NCBI GenBank assembly: GCA_015207585.1
Contig: JADEWQ010000002.1
Span: 62,001 to 126,000 of the forward strand
Direction of reading: 5' to 3'
Length of the DNA: 64,000 nucleotides
From: Pleurocapsales cyanobacterium LEGE 06147
GTDB lineage: Bacteria > Cyanobacteriota > Cyanobacteriia > Cyanobacteriales > Xenococcaceae
Part shown: positions 8,413 through 17,431 of the stretch, piece after piece
Position numbering within the stretch: the first letter of the stretch is position 1
Layout: each line of letters starts with the position of its first letter
Position numbers and translations under genes: made by a program
The notes under the pieces: generated by a model
Seen by the model: the letters and a program-made list of their open reading frames with translations, nothing else
The model's database searches: none
What the model was told of the DNA's origin: nothing

Positions 8413-9867
8413 TTAAGAAACTGTTGTTGCAGAAGAAGGCGTTTCTCTTTTTCCTGATAAGCGGTTCACGGCTTGTCGGACAAAATTATTCAAGAAAGCC
8501 GTGCGTTGATTTTGCTGAAATACTTGTTGAAGCTTAGCAGTAAATCGGGCAAGGTTGAATCCTTCTTGTGCGTCAAGACTAACTTCTTGTTCTTGAAAGT
8601 ACTCGATCAAACTCAAACCGGCTATGCGTGTTAGATAGGCTGCACTCACGCCCTGTACTGCACCGCCAGCGACATAGGTAAAAGCGTTACTTTTGAGGAT
8701 GCTAGCGATCGCTTGGGTAGATAGTTCTACCAAACCTAACTGCACCATTAATTTACCTAGAGTTCCGGTAGCCGTTTGTGCTTGCTCCAGAGAGAATTTT
8801 TGCCGATAAATCCCGCCCAGATCGACTAACATTTGAGTGCTAACCGCCGCTGCAGCCAAGAGATCGAGCGCGGCTACTGGATTAGCAAAAGCTGCTGCAG
8901 CAGCAACCCATTGATATTGTTCGATGACGGGAAGGGCGCGATCGCGTCGAACTTGGTTTAAGATTTCTCGTGCTTGTTGCTTTAATTCAATTGCCGTACG
9001 CCAAGTTGTTGCCCAAATCAATTGTTCTTGTTCTCGAGCCAAAATTGTAGTGAGGCGGGAGTTTAAGTTACTAATTTGGGCTGCTGGTTGCTCCATTGAT
9101 TCTTGAACGGAACCATCTTCTTGTTGCCGAAGAACTTTGATTGCTTTAGGTACGGTGGCGATCGCTACAATATCTTCTGGAGCAATTATTTCTGCTACTC
9201 TTTGCTGCAGTTGTTGCTCGATGTAAATTCTCTCTTCTGGCGAATACAAGTCTTGTTTATTAAAAATCAACAACACTCTTTGGCGCGATTGTTTTAACTG
9301 CTGCAAGATTTGCCATTCGGCATCCGTCAGATCTCCTGCAACTAAAAATAGAACTAAATCTGCAGCTAAAGCTTTTTCTTTAGCTGTTATTTCTTGTTGT
9401 TCTTTTTCAATTAATAAAGCTTCTGTTTCTAGCCAATCAATTTTGGTAGCGAATTTACTTTCTGCTAATGTTCGTGTAAGACTGGTTTTACCTACTGCTT
9501 TGCCGCCAGTAATTGCTATTTTTAGCTCTTGTCGTTGTAATAATGTCGGTAATCGATTGACCTCTTGTTTGAGCTTAGCAATATCGCGATCGGGTGCTTC
9601 TGCTTCTAAATCTTTAACAAGCTGATTAATTGCTGCGAGCGCTTGTTCTAATTCTTCTCGCTTAACTGGTAGCGATAGTTCAGTTAATGGTTGTTTGTGA
9701 GCAGTTTTTTTTCTTAGCAACCAAAAACCGGCACCGACAGTCATTGCTCCGAGCAGACTCCATTCTCCCACCTCAACCAAAGAATGTTGTAAACTATCCC
9801 AAAGCCAAAGTCCTATTGATAAAGTTACTCCGCCCACTAAAATAGGCTTACGCAATTGCACATTCAT
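8413..9867 (-). CDS. Membrane-anchored GTPase-like protein with DUF697 domain
   Basis: This is a 484-residue protein. Two N-terminal hydrophobic segments (about 8-25 and 35-50) are followed by a GTPase domain with P-loop GGKAVGKTSL near residue 120 and an NKQD (G4) motif near residue 205. The region from about 290 to 430 is alanine-rich and amphipathic, matching DUF697 (YcjF-like). Members of this family sit at the cytoplasmic or thylakoid membrane and their role is not settled. Sequence support for nucleotide binding is good. It is the only gene between the pentapeptide gene and tRNA-fMet. Confidence 0.85.
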   Translation of the reverse strand: MNVQLRKPILVGGVTLSIGLWLWDSLQHSLVEVGEWSLLGAMTVGAGFWLLRKKTAHKQPLTELSLPVKREELEQALAAINQLVKDLEAEAPDRDIAKLKQEVNRLPTLLQRQELKIAITGGKAVGKTSLTRTLAESKFATKIDWLETEALLIEKEQQEITAKEKALAADLVLFLVAGDLTDAEWQILQQLKQSRQRVLLIFNKQDLYSPEERIYIEQQLQQRVAEIIAPEDIVAIATVPKAIKVLRQQEDGSVQESMEQPAAQISNLNSRLTTILAREQEQLIWATTWRTAIELKQQAREILNQVRRDRALPVIEQYQWVAAAAAFANPVAALDLLAAAAVSTQMLVDLGGIYRQKFSLEQAQTATGTLGKLMVQLGLVELSTQAIASILKSNAFTYVAGGAVQGVSAAYLTRIAGLSLIEYFQEQEVSLDAQEGFNLARFTAKLQQVFQQNQRTAFLNNFVRQAVNRLSGKRETPSSATTVS

Positions 9868-10023
9868 GTTTGCTCCCCCTTGCCGATCTTGCCATACTCA
9901 AGCGTCACTAGTTTGGCATAACTCCCTTTTCTATGCTACTCCCAAGAGGGTTAAACTATTATGATTTGGTCAAAAAAAACAAAGCTATTCTAATATCTAG
10001 CTTCGTCTCAAATAATTTTTAAA

Positions 10024-10097
<74 letters not shown>

Positions 10098-10328
10098 TCG
10101 CCTTTCCTAGCATAACAGATAAGCGATTAAATGTGCAATTTTTTTTGGTAGGGGTAGTCAAAACAGATGAGGACACAGTCATCAGCCACCGGTCATCAGT
10201 CAACAGTTGATAACTCACGACTGACTCAGTGACTTGCTTCGGGAATTGAGGAATTGGGAATTTTCTCCCTATTTCCCTATCTCCCTAATCTTTAACTGGC
10301 TCGGTGACTCGGTGATTCCTACTATAGT

Positions 10329-11282
10329 TCAAAGCATCGATAACTCACCAACTGTTTCCAAACGCTTATAAGGACTCAATTTCATAAAGTCTTCTGCCAG
10401 GGCTTCTGCGATTGTGGGAGTAATCCAGCCCATTTGTTTGAGCAGGTGAATTGCCACTGCATATTTAGCTCGTTTCGAGCCATCCATGACTTTAATTGCC
10501 AAACCCATGCCTTCGCCGACACGACCAATACACTGAATTCCCTCGGCCCCAGATTTACTGACTAATTCTCCTTCGCTCAAACGCATTAATTCTGTATCAA
10601 AACCTCCATCTCCGGCTACCATGCGGGGATGATAAGTCATGGCGCGCACGATGCGTTCTAGATCGAGATTACTCCCTGAAGCCAAGTGGGCATATAAAGT
10701 AGCCATCTGCCTAAGTTGCATGGAATAGGTAGGTGCGCCGCAATCATCACGAGCACCAATCAACTCTTCTCCCGGCATTTGGAGCAACTCAGCTAGCTTG
10801 TTTAAAATCAGTTTTTGAACTGGATTGGAGCGGTGCAGATAGGTGTTTAAGGGCCAGTTTCGCTGCTGACAAACAGCTAACATTCCTGCATGTTTGCCGG
10901 AACAATTGTGTTGCAGAGGACTTTTTTTGCCTTCGGGGATAGGACATTGCAGCGCAGAGGGTTCGATATCAGCACGCCAGAGGATGTTAAATACTTGTCT
11001 GGATTGTTCGATGGTACCCTGATGAGAGCTACACATTATGGCTAAATCTTTATCAGTTAGCTCGTATCGCTCTAGAGTTCCAGTAGAGGTTACCGCTAAT
11101 GCTTGAAAAGGTTTGAGGGCAGAACGAATAAAGGTAGAAGTTTCATAACTACCTGCTATTAGCATTACCCTACCTCGGCAATCGCAGACAGTTGCCTCCA
11201 CTTGATGGACTGATTCGATAATACCTTCTCGCAGCAAATGAACTTCGATTTTAGGTGCTTGAGTGCGTTTTGCTCTGGTCAT
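10329..11282 (-). CDS. Type II-like asparaginase (Asparaginase_II family)
   Basis: The protein matches the PF06089-type asparaginases, which convert L-asparagine to aspartate and ammonia. Visible blocks are SALKPFQALAVTSTG, the CSSHQGT motif, HNCSGKHAGMLAVC and GARDDCGAPTYSM. The frame is open upstream to 11336, but that start would overlap the neighbouring gene by 19 bases and adds a poorly conserved leader. The ATG at 11282 (MTRAKRTQAPK) is preferred, giving 317 residues. It is last in the yqeK-rsfS-ycf36 cluster, an order I associate with cyanobacteria. Cytoplasmic. Confidence 0.88.
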   Translation of the reverse strand: MTRAKRTQAPKIEVHLLREGIIESVHQVEATVCDCRGRVMLIAGSYETSTFIRSALKPFQALAVTSTGTLERYELTDKDLAIMCSSHQGTIEQSRQVFNILWRADIEPSALQCPIPEGKKSPLQHNCSGKHAGMLAVCQQRNWPLNTYLHRSNPVQKLILNKLAELLQMPGEELIGARDDCGAPTYSMQLRQMATLYAHLASGSNLDLERIVRAMTYHPRMVAGDGGFDTELMRLSEGELVSKSGAEGIQCIGRVGEGMGLAIKVMDGSKRAKYAVAIHLLKQMGWITPTIAEALAEDFMKLSPYKRLETVGELSML

Positions 11283-11317
11283 GCGTGTTTGGATTACAGA
11301 TTTAGGGTATGATGAGT

Positions 11318-11821
11318 TTATTCCAAAATAAACCATATCAGACCACTAATTAGCCCTAGCATTAATAGAATTAAGAAGGTTTTTTGTAAACGAACCAAAA
11401 TCGGTTTAATTTGATAGGTAACAACTAAGCGATCGCGTTTGAGCATTGTCTTTGGCTTTAACCAAGTTTGCCCATCGTACCACCCCGACTCTTCATAGAA
11501 AATTTTGTCACTATTGAGGCGATCGCAGATATAAGACCAACCCAAATAAAGTCTTAGCAACACTAGGGTTACTATGAAGGTTGCACCGACATTACTGCAG
11601 AGAATAAATTTTAGGAAGAATTTGCTAGGAGAAAAACTGGCAGCAGCAATTGGTGCAGCAATGAGCCAACCCCATAATCCCACCCAAGCTAATTTTCTGC
11701 CGTAGCTGTCCGCTTCCAAGGTTGCCCAACGAAAAAACCAGGAATCTTTTAACTGTTCGTATTCATTAATTGGTTGTTGTTCTCGTGGAACGGGACAAAA
11801 ATCAACGGCAGATTCCCTCAT
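11318..11821 (-). CDS. ycf36: Ycf36 / CGLD27 family protein (DUF1230)
   Basis: The 167-residue protein opens with the family signature CPVPREQQPINEYEQLKDSW. Two pairs of hydrophobic helices (about 45-65, 72-92 and 140-165) and the motif ESGWYDGQTWLKP follow. The family is conserved in cyanobacteria, red-algal plastids (ycf36) and green plants (CGLD27), where it is associated with iron-dependent photosynthetic function; the biochemical role is open. It starts 15 bases after rsfS, so co-transcription is likely. Confidence 0.88.
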   Translation of the reverse strand: MRESAVDFCPVPREQQPINEYEQLKDSWFFRWATLEADSYGRKLAWVGLWGWLIAAPIAAASFSPSKFFLKFILCSNVGATFIVTLVLLRLYLGWSYICDRLNSDKIFYEESGWYDGQTWLKPKTMLKRDRLVVTYQIKPILVRLQKTFLILLMLGLISGLIWFILE

Positions 11822-11836
11822 AGTCCTTATCGTTAC

Positions 11837-12259
11837 CTATTTAGACACAGAAAACTCTATACGCTTGGCGTGTCCCCAAAAAGCCTCTAAAGTATAGTAC
11901 TCTCGTTCTGACGGAAGGAAAATATGAACGATAACTTCACCGTAGTCTTGAACAACCCAATTACCCTCTGTTTTTCCTTCAACTCGCACGGGATTTATCT
12001 GGAATTGTTCGGCGATCTTTTCTTCAATCGCATCGGCGATCGCTTTAACTTGAATTTTGGAAAATCCCGTAGCAATAACAAAGTAATCGGTCAGATAAGA
12101 TACATCCTCTACTTGCAAGATTGCAATATCAGCAGCTTTTTTATCATCAGCCGCTTCCGCAATTTTCCAAGCTAGTTCTTGGCTAGTGGGGATTGCATCG
12201 ATCGCGGTTTGGTTTTGGTTAGACAAATTGTCTATAGCATATTTTTGTTGCTGTCTCAT
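11837..12259 (-). CDS. rsfS: Ribosome silencing factor RsfS
   Basis: A 140-residue RsfS/Iojap protein. After a ~25-residue polar leader the core reads AWKIAEAADDKKAADIAILQ, then SYLTDYFVIATGFS, VEGKTEGNWVVQDYGEVIVHIF and REYYTLEAFWG. The family binds uL14 and blocks subunit joining when nutrients are short. Length and motifs are normal. It lies 65 bases downstream of yqeK in the conserved yqeK-rsfS pairing. Confidence 0.95.
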   Translation of the reverse strand: MRQQQKYAIDNLSNQNQTAIDAIPTSQELAWKIAEAADDKKAADIAILQVEDVSYLTDYFVIATGFSKIQVKAIADAIEEKIAEQFQINPVRVEGKTEGNWVVQDYGEVIVHIFLPSEREYYTLEAFWGHAKRIEFSVSK

Positions 12260-12324
12260 TCAATTTCTTATTTAATTTGTTCTACTTTATTCGTTTGCTT
12301 GCTCCAAATTAGAGTTATCTACTT

Positions 12325-12990
12325 CTATGCTACTTGTTCTGCCCTATTTGTGAGGGGCTGTCCCTCGAATTCACTTCGAGGGCTTGTATGCCCCGTGACC
12401 TTGCTCTTATCTTGATTAGCGATTGCTAATGCCCAGTTGCGCGTTAAGATAGTGCGCGGATGAATAACTTTGCAGTTATTAATTAAATATCTTAGAGAAT
12501 ATTCACAGATTTGGCGTACGCTTTTATAAAGATTTTCTCTAGCTACCTGACGCATTGCCACCAATTCTGGCGTATTACCGCGATTAGGTTCTAGTGCATC
12601 GGCAACAAACACAATACAACTGAGTCGACTCATCCCAGGAGAACCCAGAGTATGATTGGCAATAGCTGCTAATACATTTTTATCGTTTACTCCAAATTCA
12701 TCTCTTGCTACTATCGCGCCAACTTCTGCGTGCAAAAGATGGGGGTGGGTTGCGCAGATAGAATCGATTGTAATTCCTTCTGCTCGTGCCATTTGCAATA
12801 AACGACTGGGAGGAAAAAATTTGGCTAAATCGTGCATCAGACCAGCCATTGCCGCTTGTTGCTCGTTTACTTGATGGTAACGAGCCAGCTCGATACACAT
12901 CTGTTCTACCCCTAAAATATGTTCTAGGCGACTAGGAGAAACATTGTCTGTCAACCAGGATAGAACGCGCTTCCTTAGTGTCAGCTCCAC
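12325..12990 (-). CDS. yqeK: YqeK-type HD-domain diadenosine tetraphosphatase
   Basis: An HD hydrolase with residues RLEHILGVEQMCIELARYH, the HDLAKF metal motif near residue 50, HPHLLHAEVGA, and NHTLGSPGMS further on. YqeK proteins cleave Ap4A symmetrically to ADP. The family is usually about 190-200 residues. Here the last ~25 residues (after NQDKSK) read like translated repeat DNA, because a perfect 8-bp hairpin lies inside them (12362-12382). The core is intact, so activity is expected. First gene of the cluster. Confidence 0.92.
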   Translation of the reverse strand: MELTLRKRVLSWLTDNVSPSRLEHILGVEQMCIELARYHQVNEQQAAMAGLMHDLAKFFPPSRLLQMARAEGITIDSICATHPHLLHAEVGAIVARDEFGVNDKNVLAAIANHTLGSPGMSRLSCIVFVADALEPNRGNTPELVAMRQVARENLYKSVRQICEYSLRYLINNCKVIHPRTILTRNWALAIANQDKSKVTGHTSPRSEFEGQPLTNRAEQVA

Positions 12991-13049
12991 AATCGATAGT
13001 CGATAGCCTTTAGCTTTATATCCTTATTATATCCTACCAAGTTTGTCAA

Positions 13050-14279
13050 TCAGGCTCTGACGACTGAGGCAAATAGTTGCTCGTATTTATCCAAAGCTAT
13101 TTCAAAAGCATAATTGCTTTCGGCGTAGGCTCTACCTTTATTGCCTAGAGCGATCGTTTTTTCGCGGTAGTTGTATAAATCTTCGATCGCGGCGGCTAGA
13201 GCATGAGGATCTTCAGGAGGAGTTACAATTCCACCCCCACTTTTGTTGATGGCACTAGCAGCCGTACCAGTAGCAGGAACGGAAGCAATAATCGCTCTAC
13301 CGCTAGCCAGCAACACTTGAATTTTAGAAGGCATATTGAAATCAAGCACATTTTTCTTTTGTACTACTAAGCCTACGTCGGCAGCTGCTAGCATTTCTGG
13401 TAGTTTTTCTCTAGGTTGAAAGGGCAGCAGACGAACATTCTTTGCTCCGCAGCGATCGCAGTATTCTTGAAGTCTGGCTAAAGCTTTTTGTTCGCCTACA
13501 ATGACAACAGCAATGTCTGGAATATGCTGCACGAGAGCGGCAGCCTCTATTACTGTTTCTAGTCCTTGAGTTAGGGCAATATTACCCGAGTAAAGAATCA
13601 CAAATTTATCTTCTAGATTATTTTCCCGGCGAAAGTAATTATTTTCTCTGGGCATGGGTCTGATAAAGTTAATATCGACCCAATTGGGAATCTCCACAAT
13701 TTTTTCTAGAGCAACTCCTTTAGCAGCTATATTTTTGGTGAAACCATCAGCAATTACGCTGATTTTAGTTGCCGCTCGATAAGCAAACTTTTCTAGGTTC
13801 TTTAATATTTTAATTAGCTTTTCGTTGTTAATTAATCCTACCTGAACTGCAGCATCAGGCAAAATATCTTGTAAATTTAACACTACGGGAGAATCATAAA
13901 GATTCCCGAGTAAAGCAGCAGGAATACACACTGGCAATCCCGGTACAGTTAATAAAATAACATCGGGTCGCCATCCTTTAAGAGCTTGAATAAGACTAAA
14001 AAACACAAAACTAAATTCAAAGCCTATTCTACTAAATAGATTTCGTTTTTTACTCGTCCATATATAAGAGCGTTGAACTATAACACCACGAATATCTTCA
14101 GTGGTAAAAAACTTACCTTTATAGCTTGGGTGAATTTCTCCTTCTGGATACCAAGGCATAGCAGTAAGAACTCGAACTTCGTGTCCTCTTTTTACCATTC
14201 CTTCTGCTAACTCAGTCATCAAAGGAGCAATACCGATTAGTTCTGGATAGTAATTATATGAATAAATAAGAATCCGCAT
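13050..14279 (-). CDS. Glycosyltransferase, WcaI-like (GT4)
   Basis: A 409-residue GT-B fold enzyme. The N-terminus MRILIYSYNYYPELIG and the early TAMPWYPEG match the colanic-acid type WcaI group. The C-terminal donor-binding half has LLPFQPREKLPEMLAAADVG and FNMPSKIQVLLASGRAI, the usual GT4 layout. It transfers a sugar from a nucleotide donor during surface polysaccharide synthesis; donor and acceptor are not readable. It is isolated: yqeK ends the cluster downstream and ~700 gene-free bases lie upstream. Confidence 0.9.
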   Translation of the reverse strand: MRILIYSYNYYPELIGIAPLMTELAEGMVKRGHEVRVLTAMPWYPEGEIHPSYKGKFFTTEDIRGVIVQRSYIWTSKKRNLFSRIGFEFSFVFFSLIQALKGWRPDVILLTVPGLPVCIPAALLGNLYDSPVVLNLQDILPDAAVQVGLINNEKLIKILKNLEKFAYRAATKISVIADGFTKNIAAKGVALEKIVEIPNWVDINFIRPMPRENNYFRRENNLEDKFVILYSGNIALTQGLETVIEAAALVQHIPDIAVVIVGEQKALARLQEYCDRCGAKNVRLLPFQPREKLPEMLAAADVGLVVQKKNVLDFNMPSKIQVLLASGRAIIASVPATGTAASAINKSGGGIVTPPEDPHALAAAIEDLYNYREKTIALGNKGRAYAESNYAFEIALDKYEQLFASVVRA

Positions 14280-14975
14280 ATTTTAAAAGTGATTTTATTT
14301 CCAGTTAGAATACAAAATTGAAAAATAAAAATAAATAACCGAGGAACACTTTAGATTTAAGAACGATCGGGTTGGTTATTAACCCCTTCGTTTATTTTTC
14401 GATAATGAATTATCTTTTTATATCTAACTATGTAAATACCCTTAATTGGGTGAAGAATCCCTGAATTATTTTTAAAGTTTTAATAAAAACATTTTTAAAA
14501 AATTCAATGAAATCAATAAAAAGCTTTATTAAGGCGATAAATTAATTTTTAGCCTGATAGTTTTTAGAAGCATGAATATTCTTCAGAGATATAAAGTTTT
14601 CCTAAATCTTTAGTGTAGACTCGATAAAAGTATGTAAAAATACTTGACAACAAGCAGAATAATAACTCTTCAAAAGGAAACGACAGATAATTAATTTACA
14701 TAGGCTATTACTGATAACTGCATATGCGAATCATTTCTCTTAACCTTTTGAGCAAGCACCATAACAAAGCATTTGGGATAATTTTTCTTAGTCCTCCACC
14801 AAGAGTTACATAAATCTCTCGGGAAAGCGATCGCCATGAATCCAAAATTCTCTCAAACTTGAAGCGAGTCCAAGGTACTCCGACTTCGTCAACCGAATAC
14901 TATACTTTCAGGAATAGAGCGACTGTTTTTGCTGTGCCAAACAATTCTTAATTGGGGTAACAACTGCTTGAAGAA
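14280..14975. other. Gene-free intergenic region
   Basis: About 700 bases between the divergently oriented glycosyltransferase and the first ABC permease. It is very AT-rich with short palindromes. I see no convincing frame above 30 codons, no tRNA and no IS end. It probably carries the promoters of both flanking genes, but no clear -35/-10 pair could be chosen with confidence. Confidence 0.5.
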
Positions 14976-15932
14976 ATGAGCCAATATTTACTTAAACGCT
15001 TACTAATCTCTATACCTACTCTGATTGCTATTAGTGTAATAATATTTACTATTTTGGCATTAGCACCAGGAGATCCTCTAGGAGAATTTGCCTCTAATCC
15101 AGCAATTACAGCAGAAGTGAGGGAGAATATTCGCAGAGCTCTGGGTTTAGACCAACCAATTCCTATTCGTTATCTTAAGTGGTTTTGGGCATTTATTAGG
15201 GGAGATATGGGCTATTCTTTTACCAGTCGCAGTCCCGTACTTAATTTACTTCTACAACGCTTGCCAACCACTCTTTGGGTAGTAGGTTCTGCTTATCTTT
15301 TAGCCCTATTAATTGCTTTTCCTTTAGGCATTATTTCTGCTCTGCGACGCTATTCAGCTACCGACCAAATTATTACTACCTTTGCTTTTTTAGGTTTTTC
15401 GATTCCACCTTTTTTTACAGGTTTATTGTTTATTATTATTTTTAGCGTGCAACTAGGTTGGTTACCTTTTATCTATAACAGCACCTTACAAGTAACTGAT
15501 TGGTCGACTTTTCTAGAGCTGATTAAACAGTCAATTATGCCCGTTTTTGTACTTGCTTTATATCAATCAGCAGTATTAATGAGGTTTATACGTTCTTCAG
15601 TTTTAGAAGAATTAAATCAAGAATATGTACGTACGGCTTACGCCAAAGGATTAGGTCAGATTAGCGTACTCAAAAACCATATCCTGCGTAATGCGATGAT
15701 TCCTGTAGTTACTTTAATTGCCCTAGATATTCCTGCTATTTTTACAGGAGCATTAGTTACAGAACAAGTATTTAGAGTACCGGGTATTGGTGCTTTGTTG
15801 ATTGAATCGATTTATCGCAGCGATACTCCTGTAGTGATGGCAATTACTTTCATTTATGGTCTTTTAATTGTCGCGTTCAATTTGATTGCAGATATTGTTT
15901 ATGGTGTCCTCGATCCGCGAGTTAGGTATTAG
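14976..15932 (+). CDS. ABC transporter permease, DppB/OppB type
   Basis: The 318-residue protein has six hydrophobic segments. The N-terminus MSQYLLKRLLISIPTLIAIS and ALAPGDPLGEF are typical of DppB-type permeases. The EAA loop motif reads EYVRTAYAKGLGQISVLKNH, followed by LVTEQVFRVPGIGALL. It should pair with the DppC-type permease at 16463 to form the channel of a peptide or nickel type importer. The substrate-binding protein and ATPases are not in this window. An opposite-strand GxxExxY gene separates it from its partner. Confidence 0.92.
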   Translation: MSQYLLKRLLISIPTLIAISVIIFTILALAPGDPLGEFASNPAITAEVRENIRRALGLDQPIPIRYLKWFWAFIRGDMGYSFTSRSPVLNLLLQRLPTTLWVVGSAYLLALLIAFPLGIISALRRYSATDQIITTFAFLGFSIPPFFTGLLFIIIFSVQLGWLPFIYNSTLQVTDWSTFLELIKQSIMPVFVLALYQSAVLMRFIRSSVLEELNQEYVRTAYAKGLGQISVLKNHILRNAMIPVVTLIALDIPAIFTGALVTEQVFRVPGIGALLIESIYRSDTPVVMAITFIYGLLIVAFNLIADIVYGVLDPRVRY

Positions 15933-15935
15933 GAT

Positions 15936-15975
15936 CTCGCCAAGGCGAGGACTGGGGGGCGAACCATTTCGCCCC
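15936..15975. terminator. Two tandem hairpins after the DppB gene
   Basis: CTCGCC-AA-GGCGAG (15936-15949) is followed by GGGGCGAA-CCAT-TTCGCCCC (15956-15975). Both stems are perfect. No run of T follows, so they are not classic intrinsic terminators; they may be palindromic repeat units or 3'-end stabilisers. Confidence 0.45.
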
Positions 15976-16006
15976 ATTGAAGTCCGTAGCAAAAAACGCA
16001 AAGAGA

Positions 16007-16384
16007 TTAAAGGTTGTTGACAATACGAGTAATTCCGTTTTTGATAAGTTCTACATTGAAATTAATGAGTAAACCGAGATGTTTGTTACTAAGGCGGAGG
16101 AAAGTTAATAATTGTTTTTTGTGGACTGGTGCGATCGCTTCGACAGATTTAAGTTCAATGATTACTTTATTCTCAACGAGAAAATCAGCACGAAAGCCTT
16201 CTTCTAAATAAAGATTTTCATAAACAATAGGAATAGGCTGCTGACGCTTAAAAGTCAACCCTCGCTTGCTAAACTCATGAGTCATAACCGACTCGTAAAC
16301 AGATTCGAGCAAATCAGGTCCCAAAGAAATGTGAATTTTGTAGGCAACATCAACTATCTCTCTTGCAATCTCATTCTCATTCAT
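16007..16384 (-). CDS. GxxExxY protein (PD-(D/E)XK-like nuclease fold)
   Basis: A 125-residue protein with the family pattern in order: AREIVDVAYKIHISLGPDLLESVYE (the G-x-x-E-x-x-Y box is GPDLLESVY), RGLTFKRQQPIPIVYEN, FRADFLVENKVIIELKSVE with a candidate D-(x)n-ExK core, and a leucine-rich C-terminus. Families of this type (PF13366) have a nuclease-like fold but no assigned role that I know of. It lies on the opposite strand between the two permease genes of one transporter, so it is likely an insertion. The DNA next to it has CTTTGCGTCCTTCGCGCC-type short repeats. Confidence 0.88.
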   Translation of the reverse strand: MNENEIAREIVDVAYKIHISLGPDLLESVYESVMTHEFSKRGLTFKRQQPIPIVYENLYLEEGFRADFLVENKVIIELKSVEAIAPVHKKQLLTFLRLSNKHLGLLINFNVELIKNGITRIVNNL

Positions 16385-16462
16385 ATAACTTACTATCTTC
16401 TCGACAAATCCTTAGTACCCTTACTTTGCGTCCTTCGCGCCTTTGCGTGACCCATAAAAAGC

Positions 16463-17362
16463 ATGAACATCTTAACCCATAACCCCCCCGTCAACAAACC
16501 TTCAACTAATACCTGGCGTAGATTTAAACGCGATCGCGCTGCCATCTTCGGCACCATTGTCTTACTAACCATTGTCATCGCCGTTATTTTTGGTCCTTTT
16601 ATTTACACCACTCCTATCGATAAAATTGATTTTGCTCGATCTGCTGCCCCTCCGAGTTGGCAACATCTGTTTGGTACAAACGATCTGGGTCAAGACCAGC
16701 TAGCAAGAATTTTATACGGTGGCAGAATATCACTGACAGTAGCGGTAGCAGCGATGGCAGTAGCCGTCTCTCTAGGTACCTTAGTTGGCGCGATCGCCGG
16801 TTTTTACGGAGGAATCATCGACAATGGCTTGATGCGTTTAACAGACCTATTTCTCGCTTTACCCCAGTTACCCCTGTTGCTACTAATCGTCTATCTATTT
16901 CGAGATTCAATTAGAGCAGTTGCCGGTCCAGAATTAGGTATTTTTCTGCTCGTTGTTTTAATCATTGGCTGTTTTAACTGGATGTCTGTAGCAAGGTTAG
17001 TTAGGGGAAATTTCCTCAAATTAAGAGAGATGGAATTTGTCAGTGCGGCTAAAGCTCTTGGTGCCAAACCTCAGCGGTTAATCTGGATTCATCTATTCCC
17101 AAATGTAGCCAGTATTATTATTGTTGCGGCGACTTTAGCCGTCGGCAATGCTATCATCACCGAATCTACTCTCAGTTTTCTTGGATTGGGTTTTCCTCCC
17201 GATGTACCTACTTGGGGACGCATGCTGTTTGATGCCCAAAATTACCTCACTTCTGCACCCCACATGGCAGTTTTTCCTGGTTTAGCTATTTTCCTGACAG
17301 TTTTGAGTATTAATTATATTGGTGATGGACTCAGAGATGCCCTCGATCCCAAACGTCGTTAG
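16463..17362 (+). CDS. ABC transporter permease, DppC/OppC type
   Basis: A 299-residue permease. The N-terminus has the DppC-type WRRFKRDRAAIFGTIVL. The middle has the conserved HLFGTNDLGQDQLARILYGGR, and the EAA loop reads EMEFVSAAKALGAKPQRLIW. It ends GDGLRDALDPKRR, the usual C-terminus of the family. It is the partner of the DppB-type permease at 14976. The 530-bp gap holding the GxxExxY gene may disturb their co-transcription. Confidence 0.92.
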   Translation: MNILTHNPPVNKPSTNTWRRFKRDRAAIFGTIVLLTIVIAVIFGPFIYTTPIDKIDFARSAAPPSWQHLFGTNDLGQDQLARILYGGRISLTVAVAAMAVAVSLGTLVGAIAGFYGGIIDNGLMRLTDLFLALPQLPLLLLIVYLFRDSIRAVAGPELGIFLLVVLIIGCFNWMSVARLVRGNFLKLREMEFVSAAKALGAKPQRLIWIHLFPNVASIIIVAATLAVGNAIITESTLSFLGLGFPPDVPTWGRMLFDAQNYLTSAPHMAVFPGLAIFLTVLSINYIGDGLRDALDPKRR

Positions 17363-17370
17363 CTTAAAGA

Positions 17371-17423
17371 AGCGATCGGTCATTGGCTATACACCTGTAA
17401 CCGATCGCTCTTTGCATTTTTTA
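17371..17423. terminator. Bidirectional intrinsic terminator
   Basis: A 10-bp perfect stem, AGCGATCGGT (17371-17380) with ACCGATCGCT (17400-17409), has a 19-nt loop and a T-rich tail (CTTTGCATTTTTT). It sits between the convergent permease and aminopeptidase genes and can serve both. The stem incorporates the HIP1 core GCGATCG. Confidence 0.75.
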
Positions 17424-17431
17424 AACTACAG

